Of a stretch of DNA of 64,000 bases, positions 1-8,363 are shown in pieces. The stretch comes from Novosphingobium kaempferiae (GTDB taxonomy: Bacteria; Pseudomonadota; Alphaproteobacteria; Sphingomonadales; Sphingomonadaceae). Position 1 is the stretch's first letter. Each line of letters begins with the position of its first letter. The notes below the pieces were generated by a model. It searched no databases and had not been told where the DNA came from. It saw nothing but the letters and a program-made list of their open reading frames with translations. Location: positions 4,526,001 to 4,590,000 of the forward strand of contig NZ_CP089301.1 of NCBI RefSeq assembly GCF_021227995.1. Direction: 5' to 3'. The position numbers and the translations under genes are program-made.

Positions 1-239
1 CCATGGTTGGGGTCTTCCTCGATCTTGGAGAAGTTCTCCGAGTTGCCGCGCCACGAATCCGGCAGCGAGGCGGAAGCGCCGATATAGTCCTCGTACTTGC
101 GCAGGAAGATCGGGCCGTCCTCGGGGATGGCCTCGATCGCGGCGCGGTCGATCACGGTATGGCCGGTGCCGCCCCACGCCTGCGCAGCGGCGGGGCTGAG
201 GGCGAGTGCGGCTGCGGCGGCAAGGAGGAGGGAACGCAT
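1..239 (-). CDS. Secreted S1/P1-nuclease-like zinc hydrolase, N-terminal part only
   Basis: Only the first 79 or so residues lie in the window; the gene runs off the left edge. It starts at an ATG at 239 with a clear Sec signal peptide (MRSLLLAAAAALAL, then an AQA cleavage site). The mature protein would begin WGGTGH. An N-terminal Trp followed by a GH pair, and later a D-x-NH segment (DPNHG), is the zinc-ligand layout of the S1/P1 nuclease and zinc-dependent phospholipase C superfamily. The mature N-terminal Trp is itself a zinc ligand in that family. The gene begins 14 bases after the YdcF-like gene, so it is probably the last or a late gene of the TonB-receptor operon. The substrate (nucleic acid or phospholipid) cannot be decided from this fragment. 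Confidence 0.6.
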   Translation of the reverse strand, partial: MRSLLLAAAAALALSPAAAQAWGGTGHTVIDRAAIEAIPEDGPIFLRKYEDYIGASASLPDSWRGNSENFSKIEEDPNH

Positions 240-253
240 CGGCAGGCTCCGGA

Positions 254-1420
254 TCAGGGGTCGAGCGGGTCGCGCGGGTCGACGCGCGCGGACTGGGCGG
301 AGGGGCGGAATTCCAGTTCTGTGGGCGAAACGCGGGCGCCGATCCTGCCGGGCTGGTAGCCCAGTTCGCGCTGGTTGCGCGCCACGAACTCCGGGTTCTC
401 GATCATCGCGCTCTGGGCGGGATTGCAGACGATCAGCGCGTCCCTGTCCAGCGGCGCGCCCATCGCCATGAGCAGGCGGGTGGCGTTGCGCAGGTTGGTG
501 GTGGTGTGGCGCGCGTAAGGCTCGATGACGATGGCCTCGGCGGGGACGCCGTAGCGATCGATAAGGGCGCGGCGCATCTGCTCGGCCTCGGCGAAGCGGG
601 TGGCGCGCGGGTGGGCGCGGCCGCCGGTGAGGATCAGGAACGGCACGTCGCCTGCCGCGAAGCGCTGCGCGGCAAGGCGCATGTGGTACTTGCCGAAGGG
701 GCTGAGCGGCATGTCGTCCACTTCCGGGCCGACCCCGGTGACGATCATCGCGCTGTAGCGGAAACGCTTCCAGTCGAGGCCCTTGGCACGCTTCATGGCC
801 GGAGCGTTGAGCCCGCCGAGCAGCGGCTCGTAGCCGATGGCATCGGTGCGGTCGCTGCCGTCGAGGAGGGCGAGGGCGAAGTCGATGCTGGGATCGAGCG
901 CCTGTACCGATCCCGCCCGCACCGTCTGCGAGAGCCACGCGGCGGCCTGGAGGCGCGAGCGGGCTTCCTGCGGGTCGATCGTGCCCGCACCGTCGATCTG
1001 CGGGTAGGCGGGAACCTGCCCGAGCCCGTAGGTCCGCACGATGGCGTTGACACCCGCGATCTCGCGCGCGGCTTGCGCGGCGGCGCCGTCGTCCATGCCC
1101 TGTCCCGGAACGGCGGCGGCGAGGACTTGCGCCTCGCCGTCGGTCCAGATCATCGCCTGCGCCACGCAGCCGACGTCCGTGCCGCAGGCCGCGCGCCGGT
1201 CGTACCGGGCGCGCAGCATGGCGGCGACTTCGGGCCGGGCCTGCAGCGCGTTGAGCGCCGCAGGATCGTGCCCCAGTGCGTCGAGCAGCGGGAACAGCCG
1301 CTTCGACAGGCTTTCCGCCACCGTGTCCCTTACGATACCGGTATCGGGGGCCCCGGCCGAAGCCGGGACCGTCGTGAAGGAAAGCGCCGCCGCAGCAGCC
1401 ATCACCGCCATCCGCTTCAT
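254..1420 (-). CDS. YdcF/ElyC-SanA (DUF218) family periplasmic protein
   Basis: The protein has 388 residues. It begins with a signal peptide (MKRMAVMAAAAALSF, cleavage near PASA). An N-terminal region of about 190 residues unlike DUF218 is followed by a C-terminal YdcF-like Rossmann domain: SAMIVTGVGPE, then LILTGGRAHPRATRFAEAEQ, EAIVIEPYARHTTTNLRNA and a late IVCNPAQSAM segment. The TGG, the basic/acidic EAEQM helix and the T-x-N-x-R-N motif are typical of the family. Family members have been linked to envelope homeostasis, but biochemical function is poorly known. It lies 13 bases downstream of the TonB receptor gene and 14 bases upstream of the zinc hydrolase, so the three are probably cotranscribed. 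The long N-terminal extension is unusual for this family. Confidence 0.75.
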   Translation of the reverse strand: MKRMAVMAAAAALSFTTVPASAGAPDTGIVRDTVAESLSKRLFPLLDALGHDPAALNALQARPEVAAMLRARYDRRAACGTDVGCVAQAMIWTDGEAQVLAAAVPGQGMDDGAAAQAAREIAGVNAIVRTYGLGQVPAYPQIDGAGTIDPQEARSRLQAAAWLSQTVRAGSVQALDPSIDFALALLDGSDRTDAIGYEPLLGGLNAPAMKRAKGLDWKRFRYSAMIVTGVGPEVDDMPLSPFGKYHMRLAAQRFAAGDVPFLILTGGRAHPRATRFAEAEQMRRALIDRYGVPAEAIVIEPYARHTTTNLRNATRLLMAMGAPLDRDALIVCNPAQSAMIENPEFVARNQRELGYQPGRIGARVSPTELEFRPSAQSARVDPRDPLDP

Positions 1421-1433
1421 CGTTCCGCCCGTC

Positions 1434-3929
1434 TTACCAGGACTTGCCGATGACGAGGCGGAAGTTGCGGCCGAAGATCGGACGCCCGTAGATCGCCTCG
1501 GCGCTGCCCTGACCGGCCAGCGAGTCGGTGCGGGTGTTGCCTTCGGTCAGGCCGTGCGCGTTGAACAGGTTGTCGCCGACGACCTGCAACTGCCACGTCC
1601 CGTGCTTCACCGTCACGCCCGCGCCCACGGTGCCGTAGGCGGGCAGCGCGGTGTTGTTGTAGAGGTCGACGTAGCGCTTGCCCATGTAGGTGTAGCGGCC
1701 ATAGATCGACACGTCGGTGTCGCCGGTGGTGAAGTCGAAGCTCGGGCGGATGTTGCCGTAGACCTTCGGCTGGCGGACGATCTGGTTGCCTTCGGCCTGT
1801 TCCGGATCGGCGCCCGTCGCGCTCTGGAAGTTCTTGTACTTCGGATCGCTGATGGTCAGCGCGCCGTTCAGCGTGAACCAGGGCACCACGTTCCAGGCAC
1901 CGTCGAACTCGACGCCCTTGACCTGCGCCTCGCCGATGAAGGGCACGTTCACGTCGTTGCGGCCCGTGGTCGGGTCGTAGGCGAGGAACGAGGCGTTGAG
2001 CGGGTCGAAGTTGGTGTAGAACCCGGTGACGTAGAGGTACGAGCGGCCCGACGCGAGCTTGAGGCCGGCCTCGAACTGGTCGGCGACGGTGGTGATGATC
2101 GTCGGGTTGATGCTCATCACGGTCTGGACGTTGGGCGGCGTCTCGAGGTGCGAGGCGCGGCCGTATACACCGATGTGATCCGAGAAGTCGTAGTTCGCGC
2201 CGACCGTCCAGTTGGTGACGTTGGGCTTGAGCTTCTGGTTCAGGATCACGCCGGTGAAGGCGCGGGTGGCGTCGTCGGCCAGCGTGGTCGCATCGCCGAG
2301 GTTCGCCTGCGTGGTGAGCGCGGCCCAGCCCTTGTAGTTGTAGCGTTCGTGGCGGATGCCGCCGTCGATGCGCAGGCCCGGCACGATCTCCCAGGTGTCG
2401 TTGGCATAGAGCGCGAACATCTTCGCGTCGCTGTCACCCTGGTTGAGCGTCGCGGCGTAGTTGAGCACGCCGTTGTCCGTCACCTTGCCGATCACGTTGC
2501 CCGCCGCGTTGTAGGCGACGAGGTCCAGCGTGCGGGGCTCGCCCGCCACTTCGATCAGGTAGTTCTGGTAGAGCGTGCGGCTGTCCTCGCCATAGAGGCT
2601 GCCGTAGACGCCCAGCTTGATGTCGTGGGTGCCGATGCCGGTGTCGAACTTGCGAGCGACCGAGAGGTTGGCCTGGCCCGAGTAAAATTTCGAGTGGATG
2701 TCGCGGTACTGGCCCTGCATGACGAGGCCCGATGCCGAATAGGGATCGTAGACCGTGTTGGTGCCCGCGAGCACGTAGCCCATGCGGCTGACCGCGCCGA
2801 ACGCGGTGGTCGCGCGGGCGAGGTAGCTGTTGGCGAAGGTGGTGCCGTCCGCCGGGTTGGTGGTGGAATAGAACGCCGAGAAGTCGTTCTTGCCCTGCGT
2901 GTAGCCCGCTGCCGCCGTCACCAGCCAGCCGTCGAAGTCGCCTTCGTAGTGGACCCCGAAGTTCAGCATCCGCATGTGGCGGCCGTCCGACAGGTCACCG
3001 TTGCGGCTCTGGATCTGGCCGTTGCCGTCACGGTACTTGAGGTTGACGTGGCGGAACGCCGGGGAGTTCATCGTGCCGTTGAAGTAGTCGATGTACTGGT
3101 CCAGCGACTTGCTGGGATCGCGCGGATCATTGGTCGGGATCGGCAGGTAGAACACGTTGTGGTCGTTGACGTAGTTCAGGTTCAGCTTGATGAACCCGTT
3201 GTCCGTGACGTGCTTGATGTTGGCGCGGATCTGGCCGCCCTTGTCGTTGGGGAAGCCGTTGTCGCGGTAGCCGTCATGGTGGCGGATGAAGCCGCCCACT
3301 GCGTAGTAGGTGTCCTTGGCCAGCTTGCCTGCCTGGTAGGCGTCGAGGCGGTAGAGGCCGGTGTCGCCCAGCGTCACCTGCGCCTTGCCGCGCGCTTCCT
3401 CCTCGCCGGTCACGGTGATCGCGTTGATGATCGCGCCCGAGTAGCTGGCGTAGACCGGGGCCGGACCGCCGCGCACGACTTCGACGTGGTCGGTCATCAG
3501 ATCCTGCTTGAGGATCGCGTCGCCGCGGAAGAACACGCCGTCGTTCTCGTGGAACAGCGGCAGGCCGTCCTGCTGGAAGCTGACGAAGCCGCCGTCGTTG
3601 GGCAGGCCGCGGATGCGGTAGATGTTCTGCACTTCGCCGCCGGTGATCTCGGTCTGGAAGCCGGGAAGCTGGCCGATGAGGTCCGCGAAGTTGACCGGCG
3701 CGATCTTCTCGAAGTCTTCCTGCGAGATCGTGTTGACCGCGTAGGACACGTCGAAGCGGCGCTCGGCGCGGGTCGAGCCGGTGACGATGATGTCGTCGCC
3801 GGTGGCATCGCCGGACGCGGCGGCATCGGGCGCGGCGGCGTCGGCCGCAGCCTCGGCGGCATAGGCGGGGGTGAAGGCGGTAGCGAGCGCGACGAAGGCG
3901 GCGCCGGTGGCGAGAACGGTCTTGAGCAT
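1434..3929 (-). CDS. TonB-dependent outer-membrane receptor
   Basis: About 831 residues. The ATG at 3929 is preferred over the in-frame ATG at 3941 because an AGGGG precedes it. A signal peptide (LKTVLATGAAFVALA) and an Ala-rich stretch precede a TonB-box-like DDIIVTG. The plug domain follows (VSYAVNTISQEDFEKIAP, LPGFQTE, YRIRGLPNDGG, VEVVRGGPAPVY), then a beta-barrel that ends in an aromatic residue (VIGKSW). It imports a large or scarce substrate across the outer membrane using ExbBD-TonB energy. The gene is divergent from a ROK regulator across an AT-rich spacer. That suggests a carbohydrate or sugar-derivative ligand, but this is inference from context. Confidence 0.88.
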   Translation of the reverse strand: MLKTVLATGAAFVALATAFTPAYAAEAAADAAAPDAAASGDATGDDIIVTGSTRAERRFDVSYAVNTISQEDFEKIAPVNFADLIGQLPGFQTEITGGEVQNIYRIRGLPNDGGFVSFQQDGLPLFHENDGVFFRGDAILKQDLMTDHVEVVRGGPAPVYASYSGAIINAITVTGEEEARGKAQVTLGDTGLYRLDAYQAGKLAKDTYYAVGGFIRHHDGYRDNGFPNDKGGQIRANIKHVTDNGFIKLNLNYVNDHNVFYLPIPTNDPRDPSKSLDQYIDYFNGTMNSPAFRHVNLKYRDGNGQIQSRNGDLSDGRHMRMLNFGVHYEGDFDGWLVTAAAGYTQGKNDFSAFYSTTNPADGTTFANSYLARATTAFGAVSRMGYVLAGTNTVYDPYSASGLVMQGQYRDIHSKFYSGQANLSVARKFDTGIGTHDIKLGVYGSLYGEDSRTLYQNYLIEVAGEPRTLDLVAYNAAGNVIGKVTDNGVLNYAATLNQGDSDAKMFALYANDTWEIVPGLRIDGGIRHERYNYKGWAALTTQANLGDATTLADDATRAFTGVILNQKLKPNVTNWTVGANYDFSDHIGVYGRASHLETPPNVQTVMSINPTIITTVADQFEAGLKLASGRSYLYVTGFYTNFDPLNASFLAYDPTTGRNDVNVPFIGEAQVKGVEFDGAWNVVPWFTLNGALTISDPKYKNFQSATGADPEQAEGNQIVRQPKVYGNIRPSFDFTTGDTDVSIYGRYTYMGKRYVDLYNNTALPAYGTVGAGVTVKHGTWQLQVVGDNLFNAHGLTEGNTRTDSLAGQGSAEAIYGRPIFGRNFRLVIGKSW

Positions 3930-3998
3930 AAGGCCCCTCATGAATTTCGGGTCGCCGGGAGAAGGCGACGCGCGGGCCTCTGGACGCGCAATGTGACG

Positions 3999-4030
3999 TT
4001 TTTAATTATTGTTGTGAAAATAAATAAATT
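3999..4030. promoter_or_regulatory. AT-rich imperfect inverted repeat, candidate ROK-regulator operator
   Basis: In an otherwise GC-rich region this 32-base spacer is almost all A and T. Its left arm TTTTTAATTATT and right arm AAATAAATAAAT match as an inverted repeat at about 9 of 12 positions, around a GTTGTGA centre. Operators of the ROK regulators NagC and Mlc are similarly long AT-rich inverted repeats. It lies 17 bases upstream of the ROK start codon and about 70 bases upstream of the divergent TonB receptor gene, so it could control both. Function is inferred. Confidence 0.4.
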
Positions 4031-4046
4031 GGCTAGTCGATGGCGC

Positions 4047-5159
4047 ATGGGCACCCCGACATTCGACAAGGACCAGCGGCGGATCATCCACGCGCTGCGC
4101 AAGGCAGGCGCGCTGTCGCGCTCGGCGCTGGCGGAGCGGCTGGAGATGAGCAACGCCGCGCTCACCCGCATCTCGCGCGAACTGCTGAGCCTCGGCGTGG
4201 TCGAGGAAGTCAGCGAGGGCGAGGCGCAGGGGCGTGGTCGCCCCGCCGTGCCGCTGCGGCTGGCGCCGACCGGCGGCTATGCGGTGGGGGCGACGGCGCA
4301 CAAGGGGCTGCTCGACATCGCCCTCGTCGATTTCGCGGGCACCACCATCGCCACCCACCGCGAGACGATTGCGCCGATCGATCCGAAGCAGTTCGCACGC
4401 CGCGTGCGCACGCTGACGCACGAACTGGTGGACCGGCACGACCTCCTCGGCCGCAGGATGCTCGGCATCGGCGTTGCCGTGCCCGGGCCGGCACTCTCGC
4501 CCGAGGGGGAGCGCTGGAGCGTGGTGGACGACATGCCCGGCTGGCGCGGCACGCCCTTGCGCGAGATCCTGAGCGCCGAACTCGGCTGGCCGCTGTGGAT
4601 CGAGAACGACGCCAACGTCGCCGCCATCGCCGAATTCTACATGGGCGGCCTGCTGCGCGAATTCTCGACGGTGGTGGTGCTGCTGCTCGGCTACGGCATC
4701 GGCGCGGGCGTGATCGTCGACGGGCGGCTGGTACGCGGCCAGTTCGGCGTGGCGGGCGAGATCGGCTGCCTGTTCCCCGGCAACCGCCCGCGCCCCAGCC
4801 CGCTCGACCTCATATCCACTCTCCGGGCGAGCGGCTGCGACATATCCTCGGTCCACGAGATCGACCCCGCCTCCGACGCGCAGCGCCCGGTGCTGGCGCA
4901 ATGGATGGACCGCGCGGCGGCGCAGCTTGAAGTGGTCGCCAACACCGCCTTCGCTTGGCTCGACCCCGGCGCCATCGTGCTGGCGGGTGCGGTGCCGCAT
5001 GAGGTGCTCGAAGGGCTGGCCGACCGCCTGCGCAGCGCCAACTTGGTCACCGTGATGGACGAGCGCAGCCCACCGGTGCGTGTGTCCGGCCTGAGGGGCT
5101 CTCTGGTCACTCTAGGTGCCGCTCTGTTACCCATCCACGCCATCTCCGGAGAGGCCTGA
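4047..5159 (+). CDS. ROK-family transcriptional regulator (NagC/XylR-like)
   Basis: 370 residues. An N-terminal winged helix-turn-helix (residues about 5-60: IHALRKAGALSRSALAERLE, then SNAALTRISRELLSLGVVEE) is joined to a ROK sugar-kinase-like domain. The ROK part shows GIGVAVPGP, a WIENDANVAAIAE segment and GYGIGAGVIVDGRLVRGQFG. The usual zinc cluster CxCGxxGC of ROK proteins is not evident: the corresponding region reads GEIGCLFPGNRPRP, so the effector domain is degenerate. The start is the first ATG in the frame; the upstream codons belong to a chance open frame antisense to the receptor. It probably represses or activates the divergent TonB receptor operon in response to a sugar-type ligand. 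Confidence 0.85.
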   Translation: MGTPTFDKDQRRIIHALRKAGALSRSALAERLEMSNAALTRISRELLSLGVVEEVSEGEAQGRGRPAVPLRLAPTGGYAVGATAHKGLLDIALVDFAGTTIATHRETIAPIDPKQFARRVRTLTHELVDRHDLLGRRMLGIGVAVPGPALSPEGERWSVVDDMPGWRGTPLREILSAELGWPLWIENDANVAAIAEFYMGGLLREFSTVVVLLLGYGIGAGVIVDGRLVRGQFGVAGEIGCLFPGNRPRPSPLDLISTLRASGCDISSVHEIDPASDAQRPVLAQWMDRAAAQLEVVANTAFAWLDPGAIVLAGAVPHEVLEGLADRLRSANLVTVMDERSPPVRVSGLRGSLVTLGAALLPIHAISGEA

Positions 5160-5219
5160 GCACGGCCAGCAACGTTTTGTAAGGATTGGAAAGTGGCGGA
5201 ATTGCGCGGGTGTTGCTAT

Positions 5220-5234
5220 TGCAAATCCATTGCA
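5220..5234. promoter_or_regulatory. Inverted repeat TGCAA-N5-TTGCA, copy 1, before the LysR gene
   Basis: A perfect inverted repeat TGCAA ATCCA TTGCA ends one base before the LysR start codon. The same repeat with the same 5-base spacing occurs before the TonB receptor at 6196-6210. LysR-type regulators typically bind interrupted palindromes of about 15 bases near their own gene and their target. The position at the start codon suggests autorepression, or a short-leader transcript. Confidence 0.55.
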
Positions 5235-5235
5235 T

Positions 5236-6141
5236 ATGGTCCCGTCGCTTTCCCCCAATCTCCTGCTCGTCCTGGCGATGCTCCTGAAAACCAAGAGCGT
5301 CAGCAGCACCGCGCTCATGCTCGGCATCAGCCAGCCCAGCGTCAGCCGCTCGCTCGCCAAGCTGCGCGATGCGCTGAACGACCCGTTGCTGGTCCGCTCC
5401 GGCGGCGGGATGATCCGCACCCGGCGGGGTGACGAACTGGTCGGGCGACTGGCGGACTGGGTGGCTGATACCTCCACGCTGCTGGTGGAAAAGACCTTCG
5501 ATCCCCGGCAGGTGGAGCGCCGTTTCCGGGTGGCATCCACGGATTTCGGCGTGATGGCCGTGGTCCTTCCGGCCCTGCCGATGCTGCGGGAAATCGCGCC
5601 CGGCATCGCCATCGACATACTGCCGCTCAACCACGCGACGCACCGCTCGTTGGCGCAGGGCGACATCGACCTCGCCATTTCCGGGCTGGAGCACGACCCC
5701 TCGCAACTCCATCGCCTCCACCTCTTCCGCGACCGCTTCGTCTGCGTCACCCGCCCCGGTCATCCGCTGGCGGGCGAGGGAGAAGTGCCGATCGACGAGT
5801 TTCTGGAGCACGATCACCTCGGCATAACCGTCAGCGATGCGGAACTGGACCGGGTGACGACGTTCCTCGGCGCAGGGAACCGCAAGGTGGCGGCGAGCGT
5901 GCCCTACTTCGGCCTTGCGCCTGACCTGCTGCTGGCGGGCGATCTGGTCATGGCGGTGCCCTCGCGGCTGATGAGCGCCTGCCATCATGAACTCGCCACG
6001 CGCCCGGCACCGGAGGCCATCGGCGAACTCGATTACTGGCTGCTCTGGCACGAACGCAGCCACCGCGATCCCGCCGCCGTCTGGCTGCGCGACCGCCTGC
6101 TCGAGTGCTGCCGCGAGGAAGCACCGATCCCCGCCGAATAA
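5236..6141 (+). CDS. LysR-type transcriptional regulator
   Basis: 301 residues from the ATG at 5236, the normal length for the family. The N-terminal helix-turn-helix spans residues about 5-60 (LLLVLAMLLKTKSVSSTALM, then LGISQPSVSRSLAKLRDAL). The effector-binding domain follows from about residue 90 (RFRVASTDFGVMAVVLPALP, DLAISGLEHDPSQL, LFRDRFVCVTRPGHPL). The open frame extends upstream to 5116, but that part overlaps the ROK gene and lies outside the family fold. The gene sits directly upstream of a TonB receptor, and both starts carry the TGCAA-N5-TTGCA repeat. It is therefore probably the regulator of that receptor and of itself. Confidence 0.88.
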   Translation: MVPSLSPNLLLVLAMLLKTKSVSSTALMLGISQPSVSRSLAKLRDALNDPLLVRSGGGMIRTRRGDELVGRLADWVADTSTLLVEKTFDPRQVERRFRVASTDFGVMAVVLPALPMLREIAPGIAIDILPLNHATHRSLAQGDIDLAISGLEHDPSQLHRLHLFRDRFVCVTRPGHPLAGEGEVPIDEFLEHDHLGITVSDAELDRVTTFLGAGNRKVAASVPYFGLAPDLLLAGDLVMAVPSRLMSACHHELATRPAPEAIGELDYWLLWHERSHRDPAAVWLRDRLLECCREEAPIPAE

Positions 6142-6195
6142 TCGCTATCCGATATTGAGTGTTGGCCCGCCGCCTCGTGCGAGCCAAGGGCTTCT

Positions 6196-6210
6196 TGCAA
6201 TCCATTTGCA
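6196..6210. promoter_or_regulatory. Inverted repeat TGCAA-N5-TTGCA, copy 2, before the TonB receptor
   Basis: Perfect repeat TGCAA TCCAT TTGCA, 26 bases upstream of the receptor's GTG start. It shares both arms and the spacer length with the copy at 5220-5234, and the 17-base contexts are nearly identical apart from a one-base shift. Another GCAA half-site follows at 6214-6217. This is a likely binding site for the adjacent LysR regulator; it is inferred from position and repetition. Confidence 0.55.
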
Positions 6211-6236
6211 TTAGCAAACAAATCAATGGGGGTATC

Positions 6237-8225
6237 GTGACCAACAAGACCAAGCTGCGCCTCGGCGCGGCGGCGCTGACGCTCGCCAGCGCTCTCCATG
6301 CCGTTCCCGCCGTCGCCGATGTGGCTGCGGATGCCGAGGGCGGCACCGCCGCATCGACCATCGTCGTCACCGCGACAAGCCGCGAGCAGGAAGTGAAGGA
6401 CGCCCCCGCCTCGATCAGCGTCATCACCCGCGAAGACCTTGAGCGCTTGCCCTACCGCGAAGTGACCGACGCGCTGATGGAGATCCCCGGCGTCACCGTC
6501 ACTCCCGGCGAGGGCAACAGCCGCGACATCTCGATCCGCGGCATGTCGCCCCAGTACACGCTGATCCTTGTCGACGGTAAGCGCCTGAGCAGCCGCGAAA
6601 CGCGCACCAACGGCGGCAACACGTCCGAAGGCGGCCTGCTGCCGCCGCTCGAATCGATCGAGCGCATCGAGGTCGTGCGCGGGCCGATGTCCTCGCTCTA
6701 CGGGTCGGACGCGATGGGCGGCGTCGTCAACGTCATCACCCGCCGTATCGCCAGTTCCTGGCGCGGCAGCGTGCGGATGAACGGCACGATGCAGCTCGGT
6801 GACGACTACGGCAACTTCTACGACGGCAACTTCTACCTCTCCGGGCCGATCACCAAGGGTGTCGGCCTGCAGGTGCAGGGCTCGCTGAACCGCCGCACCG
6901 AGGATCGCGTCGTCGGCGGCACCCCCGAACGCAGGGACGAGAGCCTGTCCGGCAAGATCGGCTTCGCCGCCGGGCCTGACCATGACTTCATCGTCGAAGG
7001 CGGTTTCTACAGCCAGAAGGTTACGGCGACCGCCGGGAAGACCGTGGAAGTGACCGCCACCGTCCCCGAAGGCACGCTCGATACCCAGACGCAGGAGCGC
7101 TACGTCGCCGCACTGACCCATTCGGGCCGCTGGGGTTTCGCGAACTCGGAAAGCTACGTCCAGTACGAGGACGCCAAGAACCTCGAGACCACCAAGCGGA
7201 TCAAGAACACCGTCGCCCAGTCGATCTGGTCGGTGCCGCTGCCCTCCAACATGCTCAGCGTCGGCGGGTTCTTCCGCAACGAGGATCTCATCGACACGGT
7301 CGGCAACCTGCTTTCGGGCTCGACCCGCACCGGGGCCAGCCGCACCAACTGGGCGCTGTTCGCCGAGAACGAGCTGTCGATCCTCGACACCCTGCGCCTG
7401 ACCGGCGGCATCCGCATGGACAACGACGAGCAGTACGGCGTTCACTGGACGCCGCGCATCTACCTCGTCTGGAACACGACCGACCGGTTCACGCTGAAGG
7501 GCGGCTATTCCAAGGGCTTCCGCGCGCCGAACCTGCGCCAGACGCTGCCCGACTGGGGCCAGAGCAGCCGTGGCGGTACGATCTACGGCAACCCCGACCT
7601 CGAAGCCGAGACCTCGCGCACGATCGAGGCGGTGGCGATGTACGAAGGCAAGGGCTTCCAGGCGAGCCTGACCGCCTACGACACCCGCTTCGACGACAAG
7701 ATCACCCGCGTGACCTGCATTTCCGCCGGAGCCTGGTGCGTCGACGAGCCGCTCAGCTCGATCGGCCGGCCGCCTACGACTTACGTCAACGTCGACAAGG
7801 CCAAGGTGCGCGGCGTCGAGGCGGCCATCGATCTAAACCTTACCCGCACTTTGCGCATCAATGCGACCGGCACACTGACCGATTCCGAACAGCTGACCGG
7901 CGCGAGCGCGGGCATGGCCCTCAACGACACGCCCAAGCAGCAGGCCAGCGCCTCGCTGAACTGGAAGCCCGACGACCGCCTGAGCCTCTATGCCCGCGCG
8001 GTCTATCGCGGCGAGGAGGCTGTGACGGAGGCACAGATCAGCGGCAACAACCTCGTCGTCGAATCATATACGGTCGTGGACTTCGGTGGATCGTACAAGG
8101 TCTCGCCCGGCTTCACCTTCCATGCCGGCGTGCAGAACCTGTTCGACAAGCGCCTGAACTACGACGAGGCCGGCTACATGATCGATCCGGCGCGCGTCTG
8201 GATGGGCGTCACCGCGCGGTTCTGA
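6237..8225 (+). CDS. TonB-dependent receptor, CirA/FepA (siderophore-receptor-like) type
   Basis: About 662 residues from the GTG at 6237, which has a GGGGG ribosome site 4-5 bases upstream. The frame is open from 6159, but that would put the operator inside the gene. A signal peptide (LRLGAAALTLASALHAVPAV) and TonB box (STIVVTATSR) are followed by a plug domain with VSVITREDLE-like residues, ALMEIPGVTVTPGEG, DISIRGM, LILVDGKRLSSRE, IERIEVVRGPMSSLYGSDAM and GGVVNVITRR. The barrel contains the family hallmark GYSKGFRAPNLRQ and ends VWMGVTARF. This subtype includes catecholate siderophore and colicin I receptors, but no ligand is proven here. The LysR gene upstream shares an operator with it, and an MFS carrier follows. 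Confidence 0.88.
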   Translation: MTNKTKLRLGAAALTLASALHAVPAVADVAADAEGGTAASTIVVTATSREQEVKDAPASISVITREDLERLPYREVTDALMEIPGVTVTPGEGNSRDISIRGMSPQYTLILVDGKRLSSRETRTNGGNTSEGGLLPPLESIERIEVVRGPMSSLYGSDAMGGVVNVITRRIASSWRGSVRMNGTMQLGDDYGNFYDGNFYLSGPITKGVGLQVQGSLNRRTEDRVVGGTPERRDESLSGKIGFAAGPDHDFIVEGGFYSQKVTATAGKTVEVTATVPEGTLDTQTQERYVAALTHSGRWGFANSESYVQYEDAKNLETTKRIKNTVAQSIWSVPLPSNMLSVGGFFRNEDLIDTVGNLLSGSTRTGASRTNWALFAENELSILDTLRLTGGIRMDNDEQYGVHWTPRIYLVWNTTDRFTLKGGYSKGFRAPNLRQTLPDWGQSSRGGTIYGNPDLEAETSRTIEAVAMYEGKGFQASLTAYDTRFDDKITRVTCISAGAWCVDEPLSSIGRPPTTYVNVDKAKVRGVEAAIDLNLTRTLRINATGTLTDSEQLTGASAGMALNDTPKQQASASLNWKPDDRLSLYARAVYRGEEAVTEAQISGNNLVVESYTVVDFGGSYKVSPGFTFHAGVQNLFDKRLNYDEAGYMIDPARVWMGVTARF

Positions 8226-8267
8226 GCCATCGTGCGCGGGGCCGCCCGCCAGTGGCCTCGCGCATGG

Positions 8268-8297
8268 CCGTCGTCCCGGTTCTGGCCGGGACGACGG
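8268..8297. terminator. Perfect 12-bp hairpin between TonB receptor and MFS gene
   Basis: Arms CCGTCGTCCCGG and CCGGGACGACGG enclose a 6-base loop (TTCTGG), starting 43 bases after the receptor stop codon. There is only a short TTCC tail, so it may be a weak or partial terminator or a dispersed hairpin repeat. A related hairpin occurs at 47957-47985. Confidence 0.5.
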
Positions 8298-8363
8298 TTC
8301 CTCTCGTCATCCGGCGCAAGCCCCGCTAGGGCAGGACGCCGAGCGAGGGGAGCACCACGAAGA

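Noticed and set aside
1041..4046. Large plus-strand frame running into the ROK gene
   Set aside because: The upstream thousand codons are antisense to the receptor and YdcF genes; only the part from 4047 has regulator domains.
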